Positions 50,401 to 62,230 of a stretch of 64,000 nt of DNA are shown piece by piece. Under the pieces are notes generated by a model. The model was not told the DNA's origin, did not search any database, and saw only the letters and a list, made by a program, of their open reading frames with translations. The stretch is from Phoebastria nigripes. Lineage: Eukaryota; Chordata; Aves; Procellariiformes; Diomedeidae. The position numbers and the translations under genes are program-made. Positions within the stretch are counted from its first letter, which is position 1. Each line of letters begins with the position of its first letter. The stretch covers positions 971,542 to 1,035,541 of the forward strand of contig JAYKAV010001278.1 in assembly GCA_035582835.1 (NCBI GenBank). The letters run 5' to 3'.

Positions 50401-52449
50401 TTAATGATATTTAAAATACCAAAGCCACAAGTTGAGGGAAGAAATGACCTTGTGGAGGTTCTTATATTAATTTTGCTGTGTTATCTTTGACAGTAACTAT
50501 GAATGCAAATGATCTCCTAGCATATATAGAGAATATGGATTTAATTTTGTAAGTCAGTAGCTACTAATCCAAATGAGGATGGTTTACTATCTTGATATCT
50601 CCACTGGGAAAAAGANGGAATCCAGACAACTGTGCTTGAAATAGCAAATCTAGAAACACAGGTGAGAGTTGATATCTATGCATCGACCACAATGTACAGT
50701 CTAGTACTGGTCTGTTTTGACGTGTGGCTAATAGCGGCTTTTAGGAACAAGTGGAAAAAAACAAACCTCATATGTATCTCATCTCTCACAATGTTAATTA
50801 GTGTGTAATTCATCTACTACATGCATCTCTTCAAAGTGGGAAACCTTTCCTCAAAATCTCTTCTGATGCAGAGGGCAGTGTTGTCCATAGACATGGTGCA
50901 AGCAAAGTACTAACAAAATTCAACCCTTTTAATCTTTGAAGACCTCCGTCATGATGCTCTGTAATAAGCTAAAAAGATTCTGTTATCAGGTTGCCTTTCT
51001 AAACATTGAGACAGTAGAGTTTTTAAGGATTTATGCTAATGTAAAATAAAATTTGTATTGGTGTTAATTTCCTGATGGCTAGGACTGTGAAGTAACATTT
51101 GGAATTCCCATCTTTCCAGAATGGACATTTCCATCCTACAGGAAGGAAGGTGAGTAATTCAGGTGGATGTACTTTTTTGTTCAATGAATAATCAATTAGT
51201 GATCCATAAACCAGGTTATTACCACTTGTACCACTGTCTTTCATATGTAGTGTCAAACCAAGAAACCGATGGGTAACTGAGGATTGTATAGCACACTTTG
51301 CAAGAGTAATCTTGGATTGATAATGGTGGCACTGTAATTTTCACTGTCTTGTAAAATTACCATTGAAGTTATAATTGATGCTGTATAGTGTTATTGAAAA
51401 CTGTTGATAATTAATTTTTAAAATACTATGTACCTAACGTATTGCACCTCATTCTGGCATATCGGAAAATTTGTAGGAAGAGGAAGAGAGTATCATCTTC
51501 ATTTAAGAAGGAACTTAAACTGGATGCCAGTTTGGTTTTATAGCTAAGAATAGTACTGGGCTTTACAACTGTATCTAGCGTCATCTTTGGTAGATCACAT
51601 GACAGGGGAAAGAAGTCGATATACTTTCATGGGGAACTTGTACTTCTGAACAAGATTTTGATTGCGGGTAAGGTGGCACAAAATTAGTTAAATGGAGCTG
51701 CTCTGGATTTCATCAGCATGAATAAGATAAAATCTGGCCCAGAGCCTGACAAATGTCCCAGAACTGCTCACTTCCTATCAGATGTGATACTGTTTTCACT
51801 ATGTTTTTGATGAATGTATTCTACGGTAAACTTCCTCCTTCAGAGACATCTTTTTTGAGCTCTCCTTTATGAAGTGCAAAGGCATTCTCCCTGCCTTGTT
51901 ATCTACGTCCCATTCACAGCACATAAAATTATGACATTTTATTCTTTATGTAAATGTATTATAGAGAAGTAAAGCAAATATAAAGTAATGAGAAGATGAG
52001 CTTTGATGGTACTGTAGAAGGAATGCAGTATTTCAGTGAAACAAGTGGCAGCCAATAACGCTGCCCTGTTTTATCTTTTTGAACACATTTTACATTTCAT
52101 TCTAGTGCTCTGCATTAATTCACATAATATGCCTGTTGATAACAGGTTTATTTAAAACTCATTAAAAGTTATAGAAAAATGAGATTTGCATAGAAAAAAA
52201 AGTCTTTGGAACTTTCTGCATTTCCCCCTTCCTCCTTTTTCCAACCCTCAATGTACACAACAAAAGGCTAATATGGCAGATGTCAATCAAACTTCTGTTG
52301 GCATTACTTGTCACTATTTCTCAAAAACCTTCACNTAAAGGAAGCAGGCATAGGATCCAGGCCTGCCAAAGTCATGAAGGCTGTGAGCCTAAGGCAGTCC
52401 TAGCTGCCTTTATTGGGAATTGGGAATGACTTAAAAGTGCTCCAACACA
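47469..52449. other. Gene-free sequence
   Basis: No gene is supported; the longest frame is about 81 codons and crosses an N at 49394. Other single Ns lie at 47625, 50616 and 52335. Sequence is AT-rich and unique, with no transposon recognised. Confidence 0.65.
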
Positions 52450-52520
52450 GTAGAGAGGCCTTGTGGTCCAGTGATTCTTATTTCTGAGCATGTGAGACCT
52501 TGGCGTTTGTTGGAGGTGCC
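52450..52520 (+). mobile_element. Possible SINE head (MIR-type), copy 2
   Basis: agaggccttgtggtccagtg (52454-52473), followed by attctta and then gtgagacctt, parallels the amniote MIR head (gaggcagtgtggtctagtgg-ttagagca ... ggagacctggg). The spacing is about right for an A-box region. The B-box is not recognisable and no MIR core follows. Confidence 0.38.
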
Positions 52521-52559
52521 AGGCTGAGAGCCCTGGAGGGAGCGACTGTCAGCTGGTGT

Positions 52560-52580
52560 GCAGAGCAGCACCTGCTCTGC
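52560..52580 (+). repeat. Perfect 9-bp hairpin
   Basis: gcagagcag, a 3-base loop (cac), then ctgctctgc, in a GC-rich patch that also holds a few CpG. It is too short for a microRNA precursor and no T-run follows, so it has no assigned role. Confidence 0.8.
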
Positions 52581-54037
52581 TCCTCCGCCACGGCTCGCCC
52601 GAGTACCCAAATGCCCTTGTGCATTTGTGGATCCCCTCCAGCAGCAGCAATGTAGCTTTTTTTTCTCCTGCTCATTTAGTTCTTGGCTGTATTCCTAATT
52701 CTGCCCAGGAGGAGGCATATGAGTAGTAATTGTTAAAAATTTGGGGATGTGGATACCTGCCCATTTGAAACTGGGGGCAAAAAGCATGTATAAACCATTG
52801 AGTACATTAGTCATGCCTAATTATCTAATAGCCTTTTCCTTGTAGCTGCCCTACAGTAAATCTTCCATTATTCATTGTGTTATTTACACTCTAGTATACG
52901 TATTTATGCTATAGTATGAAACTGTTTCTTAGGTGACATCTAAGCAGATGTCACTCTAACCTCTGTAACTCTGAATGCACTGGAACCTCTTTAACCTGTT
53001 TGCCTTATCCTATCTATCACATTTATTTATGGTTTTTCTGTGACACAATATGAAGTAATGGTTGCCACAGGAACTGCTGCAGTTGTGAACAAGCAGGCAT
53101 GTAGCTGTCACTATACCATGCAAGGGCAGAGGGACAGCACAGGCAGCTCCATGAGGGATGAGAGTCATGCTGTCCCTGCAGTTGAGACATCAGCTTTCTA
53201 GCTACACCGTGGTTTTGGGGTAATCTTTGCAGCATGCTTTCTGGAGGTCAAAGCATTAGATGCTGTCAGCTGGCTGCAAGGAATAAATATGTTTTGCTTT
53301 TGAAATGACTAGATAGAAAGTTGTTAGCTCTCTACTGGCAGCAGAGGTGTTTTGAGTACGTTGTCTGCAGACTAATTGGTGCAGTACTCTGGGACCTTTC
53401 AGTAGGTCAGGTGTAAAAATTCAGGCTTATTAAGGAGCACGGAGAAGTACATTTCTCTCATGCTTGGAATCCAGCTATTGACATCAGCGTTTCATTGAAT
53501 CACGAAGCAAGCTAGTCCCAGGCTGTTGGCATTTAACTAGGTAAACATCTTCCATGGGCTGAAGGAGGAGAGGTCAGTGTGAGGCAGCCATGTGTTGTGA
53601 ATGTTCCCTCCTCTTCCTGGGAAACGGTTTTCTGTATTACCTGTGGAATTCTCTTCCCTTTCTTCTCCACTTCCATAATTTGGGATGATCACAGCTCCCT
53701 CAGTGCTTCTGCCTCTACCGTTTGTTTTTACCTGCTGAAGGAGCGGGGAGAGCGGGGGCTTTGCTGCGATAGAATGGGCTGGAAGTACAGACGGGGACTC
53801 CACTTCCTAAATCCATCTGTGCCATCTCCTTGACTTGCTGCCAGAAAGAGATGATTCCTCACCATATTGAAGAGGGGGCCTCCTTTTTCACTTCATTTTC
53901 CTCAGTAGCCCGCTGATCTCAATGAAGAAATAAAGCAATCCTCAGGTCTTTGCTCCCCTCCAGCAGTCCATAGTGGCCAGAGTGAAGAAGGAAATTATTT
54001 TAGGAGATAACAAAGCTGGGAAGGATAGGAATGAGTT
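52581..54037. other. Gene-free sequence
   Basis: Locally GC-richer than the window average around 53050-53200 and 53540-53830, with overlapping frames of 70-88 codons on both strands and no domain. It does not meet what I would call a CpG island. No gene is supported. Confidence 0.6.
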
Positions 54038-54054
54038 GGGGGGGGGTCGGGGGG
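54038..54054 (+). repeat. G-rich tract (G9, TC, G6)
   Basis: Two G runs separated by TC (54038-54046 and 54049-54054) can form an intramolecular G-quadruplex on the + strand. A 119-codon plus-strand frame (53973-54332) that runs through it has no domain, and its C-terminal half is a low-complexity Phe/Ile-rich stretch. Confidence 0.8.
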
Positions 54055-54699
54055 AAAGACAGAAATCTTTTTCTGATAGTGAGTCAACTCATGCAAGGGT
54101 TTCAAGGCAACTCTTTAGCACACGCCTGCTCTACTTGATATGTTGCATTTTTTATCAGGATTTTCCCCACTTTTGTATTTTTTTTAACAATTTAGGTACA
54201 ACCAGTTATAACAGCTCCTTCTTTTCATTGTTTGGCTTGCAATGGAGAAACTGTCAAATTAAAATAAATTCTTGGTTGTTGATTTTTTTTTTTATTATTT
54301 TTAGAAAAAAACCCACTCTTTCAGAAGTATAATAAAAAAAGCAAACTAGTAGTGGGAAAAAAAAAGGTATTATACAGGTAGGACTGAAACAAACACTGCA
54401 GTACAAGCTGAATTTATCAGTCCTAGAAAGTAGGGGTAGTTAACCAAAGTTAATGCAAGGTCAAGACCAGTAGTATTTTATAGAACTCCTTCAGTATGAT
54501 AGTGCTTAAGAACAACCATTGAACCTCTAAAGAAAGGACTACGTTAGCTTAATAAATTAAAGTATATTCTTGGATAAAAGAAGTTAGCTGAAGAACTGGG
54601 TGGATCTCGGTCAGCCAGTTGTTCCTATGCCATTGCTTTGGTGTATTTCCATACTACTTGTGGCTTTCTAATGTGTTAGGATGTAACAATGGTGACTTA
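54055..54699. other. Gene-free sequence
   Basis: T-rich and A-rich stretches (for example T12 within 54282-54293), otherwise nothing recognised. Confidence 0.6.
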
Positions 54700-54835
54700 T
54701 CTTTTGTTGTGCAGGCTGACTGCCAATTTTATTGCATGAAGCTCTTTTAATTATCTGCCCAGAAGAATAAAAGACAAATTAAAAATCATAAGGGAGTAGC
54801 AGATACTTTTGAAATTAGATTGCTTTCGCTTCCAC
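54700..54835. promoter_or_regulatory. Candidate conserved non-coding element
   Basis: A compact AT-rich block with TAATTA (54748-54753), an octamer-like attgcatgaa (54731-54740), and AAATTAAAAAT-type strings without simple repeats. Its texture resembles vertebrate ultraconserved enhancers. The evidence is motif content only. Confidence 0.25.
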
Positions 54836-56901
54836 AATCTCTGACCCACTGTCTGTCTTGTGAGGTGAAGCAATTGGGTAGATGCTAATGTAAAAGTGAG
54901 GGAATGGAAAAGAGTGATATCATACATATCTATTAAATTACTGAAGATTCTGAATTACTTTCTCAATGGAATTTTCTCATGTTAATAGCATGTTTCAACT
55001 CTTGAGCTCAACACTGTGCAATAAGTCTTATACAATCACCAGCATTTTAAAATATTAGAGGATGTGTATGATCTTTTTAATACAACATAAGATACCTCTT
55101 CTTTTTGATACTGTTCACTACTAAATTTCTTTCTTATGTTAAGTTATGCATTTAGCTTTCAGCTCTGAAGAACCCCATTATAAGTGAATTAATACATAGT
55201 ACAGCTCTGATTCATATCTTCTAGTATACTTCACATTTTTCCTTTCTGATTATTCAGGTTGTATGGCTTGCAGAAAATTACAGGTGCATATACAGAGATT
55301 GGCTAGGCAAACAGCCCAAGAGCCCTTTTGAAGAGGAAGGAATAAAGAGAGACAATATGTCAAGGAGTGACTGTACAAGGTGGCTGAGAAAAGAAACTAA
55401 AGGAAGAGGGGGCTGCTGAGGTTTGATAAGAAGCCCAGGAGCCAACTTTGGGAACCAGTGGTAGTATAGGAGATAAGTTGGAGTGAGTGAAAGTGATGAT
55501 GATGTGGAGACTGAGAGAAATGCTTCAAAGAACTTTTGTCCTAGGACATAGATGAAATAGGTTTCCTTTTTCCAAAGAAATATGGAAGGCTGANATGATT
55601 GAGTCTGGGATAGGGATCCCAGAAGAATCGTAGTCTTGATGTCTGTTCTTCAGAAGGAAAAGATGGCAAGGCACCAGAAAGTAATGCCATCACACAAAAT
55701 TTACAGGAAGACATAGCTTATCAGGCTCATTCTGTGAATGACCAAGTACACCCAGAAAATATCCACTAAATAACCCAAACCTGTCAGTCCTAAAATCAGT
55801 GTTTCTTGCAATTCTTCAGAGAAATCAGGTAGCTTGTACACATGCCTCAGGCAGCCCTGCAAAGCTGTAAGTGCAGGGTAGAGGTGAGGTATTTTTTATG
55901 AGAGTTGTTTATTCATAGATAGCAGCTGAGCTAGCTGGAGACACAAAACTGCTTTAAACTAGAAAACCTGCTAGATAGGCAGGTTAAAAGCCCAGACCAC
56001 CATATTGTGTCAGCATGCGTGTCATTCACAGATGCTAGCGTCATCCACGCGCATGCAGGTGGCTGTAACCAACCTTCTAATTCACTGATGGACCTTTCTG
56101 TCTGATGTCAGACTCCTTCAGTTGTTTTCTGTGTTGAATTGATTTATAACTTCTTGACGTCAAGCCTAGCAGTATGTGTGCTTTATGGGCTTTCAGTGGA
56201 TGTGCCAGCAAATTTGCTAACCACATTTGTGTCGCACTTTTTGTTCTTAGTTTAGTGCTGTTATGTGGAGGAAGTGAATTCTGGATGGCGGAATATGGCA
56301 AGAAATCTTTTGTTTCGCTTCGATTTTAAGCAAGATGAATATTTTGGGTTTTAAACCAACTATTCAGGATATTTTGCCTTTTGTACATGTCATTCACCAT
56401 AAAAGTTTTCATTGCTTTGAAAGTAATTCATTTTTTGAGCTTGAAAATGCGCACAACTTTGGTGTGAGTTTTCATGTCATTGTACTATCTTGCTAACAAA
56501 CATTTTAACTCAAGTGCTTATTCTAAATACGAAGTTATTTTTCTGAGCATCATTTTCTGATGGGTGGTTATATTGTTGTTGGTTAATTGGATAGCATTAG
56601 AAGGAATCTGGGACAGAAATGGATCTCAATGATGCAGGTATTTTAGAAAGAAAACACAGATGTAAACCTAGTTCCCTGCCGTGGCATAGATTCAAATAGC
56701 TGTTTTTGTCTGTTCTTTGGCAGTACAAATAAGGAGGAATTCAGAAAGCAGCACCTGTGCCTTTAAGGGGATTAATTCCTTTTAGTATGATGCTACATAA
56801 ATAAATCGATGTCTGCTACTGATTACTGATTAACATTTTTATTCTTCTCTTGCCATGCTCTGACGAAAATGTAGCTCCCTAGCTGCTGGTGGCAGTTTTT
56901 T
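54836..56901. other. Gene-free sequence
   Basis: About 55300-55560 is purine-rich on the + strand, with GATGATGATG near 55494. Single N at 55594. No gene or transposon is recognised. Confidence 0.6.
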
Positions 56902-56924
56902 GGGGGGTTGCCTTGGGGGGGGGG
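56902..56924 (+). repeat. G-rich tract (G6, then G10)
   Basis: G6 (56902-56907), a short TT/GCC/TT spacer, then G10 (56915-56924). The motif can satisfy a four-run G-quadruplex on the + strand. Confidence 0.8.
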
Positions 56925-57339
56925 TTTAAATGAATTTTAAAAAGAAATTTAGAACTCTGTCAAAAAGTCTAATTTTATAGATTGGTGGATAAGAGATGAA
57001 GTATTTTTGTTACTTTTTTCTTTAAAAGATAAGAAATGGGGCTTTGCTAAGACCAAGCCATTTCTCAGTGTCACACCGTATCAAGGAACTGAAACGTGCT
57101 CCCTAGTTCAGTTCCATAGGTTAAAACACCNTTCTGTCATGGGGCACCAGCCAGTCCTTTCCTACATCCTTGTTTGCCTAAAAACCTTTCTGTATACCTG
57201 TGTACCTATATTCAGGGACATTCCTGAATGACCTCTAAGGAGACTAATGGTATTTACATAAGCAAAGAGCTGTGCTGATAATATTGCCTTGTATTATGGG
57301 GATAAAGTGGTTCTAAATGAAACCATGCGAGGAGAGTTT

Positions 57340-57600
57340 AAAATTCTCTTTTGCCATGATTTTAATTAATTGAGTTGCTCTCAATGTTGTGATATTGTCT
57401 CCAGAATAAATGGTATTAAGCCAATGTAAATAAAACAAGATAATTACTGAGACAGGTTTGTAGTTGAATAGACAATTCATGTATGATTAAACCCCAACTT
57501 TCTGCTACATTTATTTGTTAGACATTAGTTTTAACTTGATTTTTTAATGAATTTATTTTTGCTTTAATTAGTATGACCTAATTTATCATTTGTGTATAGT
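57340..57600. promoter_or_regulatory. Candidate homeodomain-site cluster / conserved element
   Basis: Holds tttaattaat (57361-57370), TAATTA (57565-57570) and several TTTAAT/AATTTA strings in about 250 bp. This resembles developmental enhancers with clustered homeodomain sites. In AT-rich DNA such clusters also arise by chance. Confidence 0.2.
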
Positions 57601-60600
57601 GTCAAACATTTAGGGATGTATTTGAAAAACTTAAAAAATGGTGTATGAGTAACTTTAGTCTTTGTGTTTCTGAATTCCAAATGAAATGTATGTTTAAATA
57701 AGTAAGTAGTAGAAGAGGGAAGGTGCTTCAGGAAATTTCAGCACAGAAACATGCAAGTCTGACCAAACAGCGGCTGGTTTGAATGGTTTTAGTGTTTAGA
57801 ATAACCGATGTCNTCTGAAATAAAAGCAAAAGTATCAATTCTGCATGGATAGTAATTATGAAAATCCACCATTTAACATTTTTTTAAAAGCCTAAAATTG
57901 TAGCTTGGCTTTATCACATCAGAACAGAAAGGTGGACTATCCCTGTGATTGAAAAACTATTGGTGGATAGCCCCGTGTCAAATGAATTGTCCCCTGCTTT
58001 AAGACCCGGTATTTTTCAAAGGAGTGGTTTTTGATTACTCTGTTGAATACAAATTGCAAAAAAAGCTGCAAGCTGCAGATATTTATCTCAGCTTTCAAAG
58101 CATGTATTCAGTGTTCAGGAAAGCCACTGGAATAGCAACTCTATAGGCTTTGTTGCAAAACCTGATTTAAAACAGGAACCAACCTTTCAAATTCTTCCTC
58201 TTTGTTCTGCCTTTGTTCTTTGTAAGAGAAGTTGAAGGAAAGGCTTAAAGATGAAAATAGTTGTTTCTCATTCCTATCTAATTATTGGCCTTTCTGCCAA
58301 CTGCAAACACATTGACCGGTTGCAGGTACGAATACGTGCAGTATGCAGGTATGTATGCATGTATGTAACTGACCCAACAAACAACCTCATTAAAGTCCTG
58401 GTCACCAAATTGCCATTAGTCACTGTCATCTGGATTTGTACTGATGGTTCAGCTGGAAAACTTTCCAATCTCTCTGGTTCCTGGAAGAAAATATTGCTTA
58501 AAACCAGCAAGTACTTCCCACTCGAAAGAACACTCCTTGGAGATGTTTTACTCNGAGACAGACGTAAGGTTATTATGGAAAATGTAGGAAGTTGCAGCAG
58601 AGCAAATGTTAAGCCCACGGTGCAGAATGATAAGATACAATGAATTATATATATGTCTTTTAAAGTCTGTTTGTGATGTATCTCTGGTACCTGCAAAGCT
58701 GCTATTGCAATTACATGTCTTAAGAAAGCATAATTTAAGAACAGTACTCTATTGGAGACAGCATTGTAACTATGCTGATTTGGTCTGGTTTGTTCACTAA
58801 GGGCAACTCACTGACTTGGACACATCTTTTAAGCTAGCTATCAATGAATGTCTCAAAAGCCACTGCTGTAGAGTAAGAGGCATCTCGTACTTGCAACACC
58901 AGTTTCATTTAAAAGAGTAGGAGGCTTTCTTGGAGATTATCTTCATTTTCCATGATTTCTGCCTTGCTCTATGGTAACGTTCCTGTGGCTGAGTTGTTTA
59001 TTGAGAGAAAGGGCGCACGCATCACACATGCCTGTTTATGGGGCAGCTCCAATGTTCTCTGTCTGTTTCTCTTTGAATTTCCATAGTGTTTAGTATGTGT
59101 AAACTGACAGCAAGTGCTATTTCTGGAAGAATTCATAGTCGAATTATGTAATACTTTGATGTAGAGTGCTCTTTAAAGAATGTGTGAATTTTAGCTTCAA
59201 AACAAGAAAGAAATGCAAATGCTTAACCCTTCCACCCATGTGCACACGCAGATAGATGTGTGCTGTATTTCTTATGAAGGTGGAGAGATGGTATTGGAAA
59301 GAAAAGAAGAAGGAGAGGTCATTTAAAAAAATCAAGGAGAGGGATAAATATCTTCATCAATTTTATTGCAGATTGTTACTTTGATTCACTTCTCTTTGGT
59401 GGTGGTGTTCATGCCACTGCACATCTACTGCTGTTGCTGTTCTGATCAGTCCTATTGTGTGTTAATTTTTCTTAAAGATTTCTTTCTGGGCATATAAATG
59501 GACACCTTTCAAAGCCCAAAATTGTTAGTCACTGTTTAGTCAATGGGTTAAATGAGAATGCTTCAGACAGTGAAGGGAAGATGATCCAGAAGAGCTACAG
59601 ATGTCACTGTACGAGACCCTCTATTTATTTGTATATTTGCATGTGTGTAACCATTTTAAGTGTGTGTGTATTTATATATACTTTAGAGAAGGGCAAATAG
59701 CATATATCAATGTATCAACACATAACAATGTATATTTTGTAGAAATACATAAGTTTATGTTAGAGGAGGAAAGCTCCTCATTAGTATCAACATCTGTGGT
59801 AATCAGCTTATTAGTCACAGAACTTATACCTCCAGTAGTTAAAGCAGGTATGGGGTCAAAGATTTTCCTGTGGGATTCACGATCTTTCTCTCCTGGCAAT
59901 TTGCTTATAAATACTGGCATTTTGATGTAATCAGTCCATGAAAAAAACAAACAGTAAGGTCTTCAGATGTAAGTCCCAGGGATACAAAAGTATAAGTGCT
60001 TTGTACTGAAAAGATTCAGGAGTGTCCAAAGGAAATTGATTCAACCTAAGACAAGGAGACCATCCATTCTTCCCTCAGTCTGATGGATAAATTTTTGTAA
60101 GGGGCCTCTGGGAGCTCCTCTAGATCCCTATCCAGCATATTAATTACATTAAGTAACTGATCTTTCTTAATGTAGTGGTATCAGTGCTTTTTCATGTGAT
60201 CTGTCATGATGAAGTTCACAGCTGCTAAGGATACATTTTGCAAGATCAGGCCCTCTACTAGTGCTAGATGAGTCACGGAAATCAGAAAAAATTAATTTGC
60301 TACTTAGCCTAGTTCTACCTGCAACGGAGTGGAGGCCGTCTCTCTGATTTTTACAGGACTAGGAAGCACAGTTGTGCCTAATACTTGTCTCAGAAGTCCC
60401 ATTTATGAGTAATTCCTTTTTTCTGATCAGGCAGTCTGGCATGTACAAGCACTTTGTGTCTATCCACCCACGCTTTGTCCTTTCTGTCTTCATCTGAAAT
60501 ACTCCACTCTAGGGCTCAGTAATGCAAAATTGACGAACAAATAATATGCTACAAGTGGGAAAATATACTGCTGAGTAAATGAGTTGGTTGCTGCTGCTTT

Positions 60601-60974
60601 CCAAATGCCTGAGCTTTAGCTAGAACAACTCATAAAACCAGAGATTTTCAGTATTGTTTTAACATTTCCCAGCTCTTTATGTTAAACTACACGTACTCTC
60701 ATTCAAGATAAAGTATTGGTGTGGTAAAATAGTTTTATTCCATTGAAAGAGAAAAATGGAAAAGCTATTATGAGTGTATTATTAAAAATAAAACACACAC
60801 CTGGCTTTTTCTGTAACTGTTCCGTTTTCACCATGTACACAGTACTCATAATCATAAAACATATTTGTACATTTTTGAAGGTTTAAAATATACTTTTTCT
60901 TTTCCTGGCAATTACAAAAGATTGAAAGATCCTATGGCATTAGATAGATTCTGAATATGAACTGAGATTTATCT
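57601..60974. other. Gene-free; antiparallel open frames at 58.3-58.7 kb
   Basis: A 130-codon plus frame (58251-58643) and a 140-codon minus frame (58274-58696) overlap almost fully, and both cross an N at 58554. Neither translation shows a domain or repeat. An imperfect (GTAT)n run lies at 58341-58368. Another antiparallel pair (109 and 92 codons) is at 59601-59950. No gene is supported. Confidence 0.55.
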
Positions 60975-61008
60975 CTGCCTAAGGCGCATGCCGCTTGCCC
61001 TTAGGCAG
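60975..61008 (+). repeat. Hairpin with perfect 10-bp stem
   Basis: ctgcctaagg (60975-60984) pairs with ccttaggcag (60999-61008) around a 14-base loop that is itself GC-rich and partly self-complementary (gcatgc). It is too short for a microRNA precursor; no terminator-like T-run follows. Confidence 0.8.
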
Positions 61009-61999
61009 GATGCAGTGACCTAGAGCATCAAGCAGGAAAAATGGGGCTGTTATTGTTAATAGTGGTTATTACAGTATGGTTATACTGCCTAGCTTGGGTG
61101 TACAAAGTTATCTTTTGCTATCATCAGTGACATTAAAGACACACTTGCTACCCTATGATCTTTATTCAGTCAGTTTCCTGGTGCTGTAGGTACAGAAGGT
61201 TGTGTTTTTACTGCAGAAGAAGGAGGAGGTCCTTGTCGTTCAGTTCAGGATAGGCTTTGCTATGTGTTAAGTTCACATGGTGAAAACCATGGCCTTTTTT
61301 GAGCTCAGTAGTTTAACTGGAGTCCCTAGTGCCGTTAGAAATGGAAACAGGAGGTAGAAGGGAGGTCAGGACTCTGAGGTGACTAAGGGAGGCATGTTTC
61401 GGTGCAATGAAAAAAGTGAAAATAAGACAGTTCTAAGACTAAGTAAGAAAGAGGCAAGTGTTAAGGAAGTCAGTGAGGAACAGGTTACTTCCATCAAAAT
61501 GGAGAATGGGCCTGGATGAGAGGACATTTCAGAGAGAGATATGGAATAATTTATAATCTGGGTGATATAGAGTATTCTGCATACTGCATTATTGAAAACA
61601 GCTTCCCAAATGACTCTGGAGAGTTCCTGACCTCCCATCTCCCTCCTCTCCCTACTCATTATCTCTTCTTAAGTAAAGCTGCTTGCTTAGCTGTTTTCTT
61701 AGACCTTTTTCTTTCAGAATATTCCAGCATTCCCTAACTTCATTAGTGCCTTTTCAAAGAAGAAAGTTCTTATGCAAATACCCCACAGCACCTGGACCAG
61801 TTGTCCTAAGGCACTGTGAATACCCAGTAAAAAAAGCTTGATTTCCTGTTTGTAGAAAACTTCTTCCTGGAGTGTAAAGGAGGTCAAAAGAAATTCTCCG
61901 CAGGAGGTTAAAATTCTGCTTTCAGTTTACCTGTACAGTCCCGGTGATTACAGCTGCTTTTCACATGGTGCTCTGAAAGGAAAATTTGTCCCTGTAATT
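61009..61999. other. Gene-free sequence
   Basis: Purine-rich on the + strand around 61340-61540, with an antiparallel pair of frames (97 and 73 codons) and no domain. No gene. Confidence 0.6.
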
Positions 62000-62230
62000 C
62001 TGAAGCTGAGAAAAGAGTAGAATTAAGAATTTGCCTAATTAGTGCTACCTTTTAAAGGTCTATTTTAAGCTGTCTTCCTTCAGCCCTGAGCCATTTGATA
62101 GTTTCCAAAAATGTAATTTAATCATATCTGATTGCTTGCTGGAATCTGCAATTAACTTAGGTGCAAGGGAATTAACAGTATTTGCCAGGTGCTGCATAAT
62201 TTACCAGGAGCTGCTTGTGCCACATATATG
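62000..62230. promoter_or_regulatory. Candidate conserved non-coding element
   Basis: Contains TAATTA (62036-62041), gcaattaac (62149-62157) and a second cluster of ATTA cores, mixed with non-repetitive sequence of balanced composition. Of the stretches in this window it looks most like a vertebrate enhancer to me. Conservation was not measured. Confidence 0.28.

Noticed and set aside
52540..52640. CpG island or promoter
   Set aside because: Locally GC-rich but short, with only a few CpG; far below what a CpG island needs.
53973..54332. 119-codon plus-strand frame
   Set aside because: It runs through a G-rich tract and T-rich low-complexity DNA; no domain.
60975..61008. microRNA precursor
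   Set aside because: The stem is only 10 bp; a precursor needs a longer imperfect stem.
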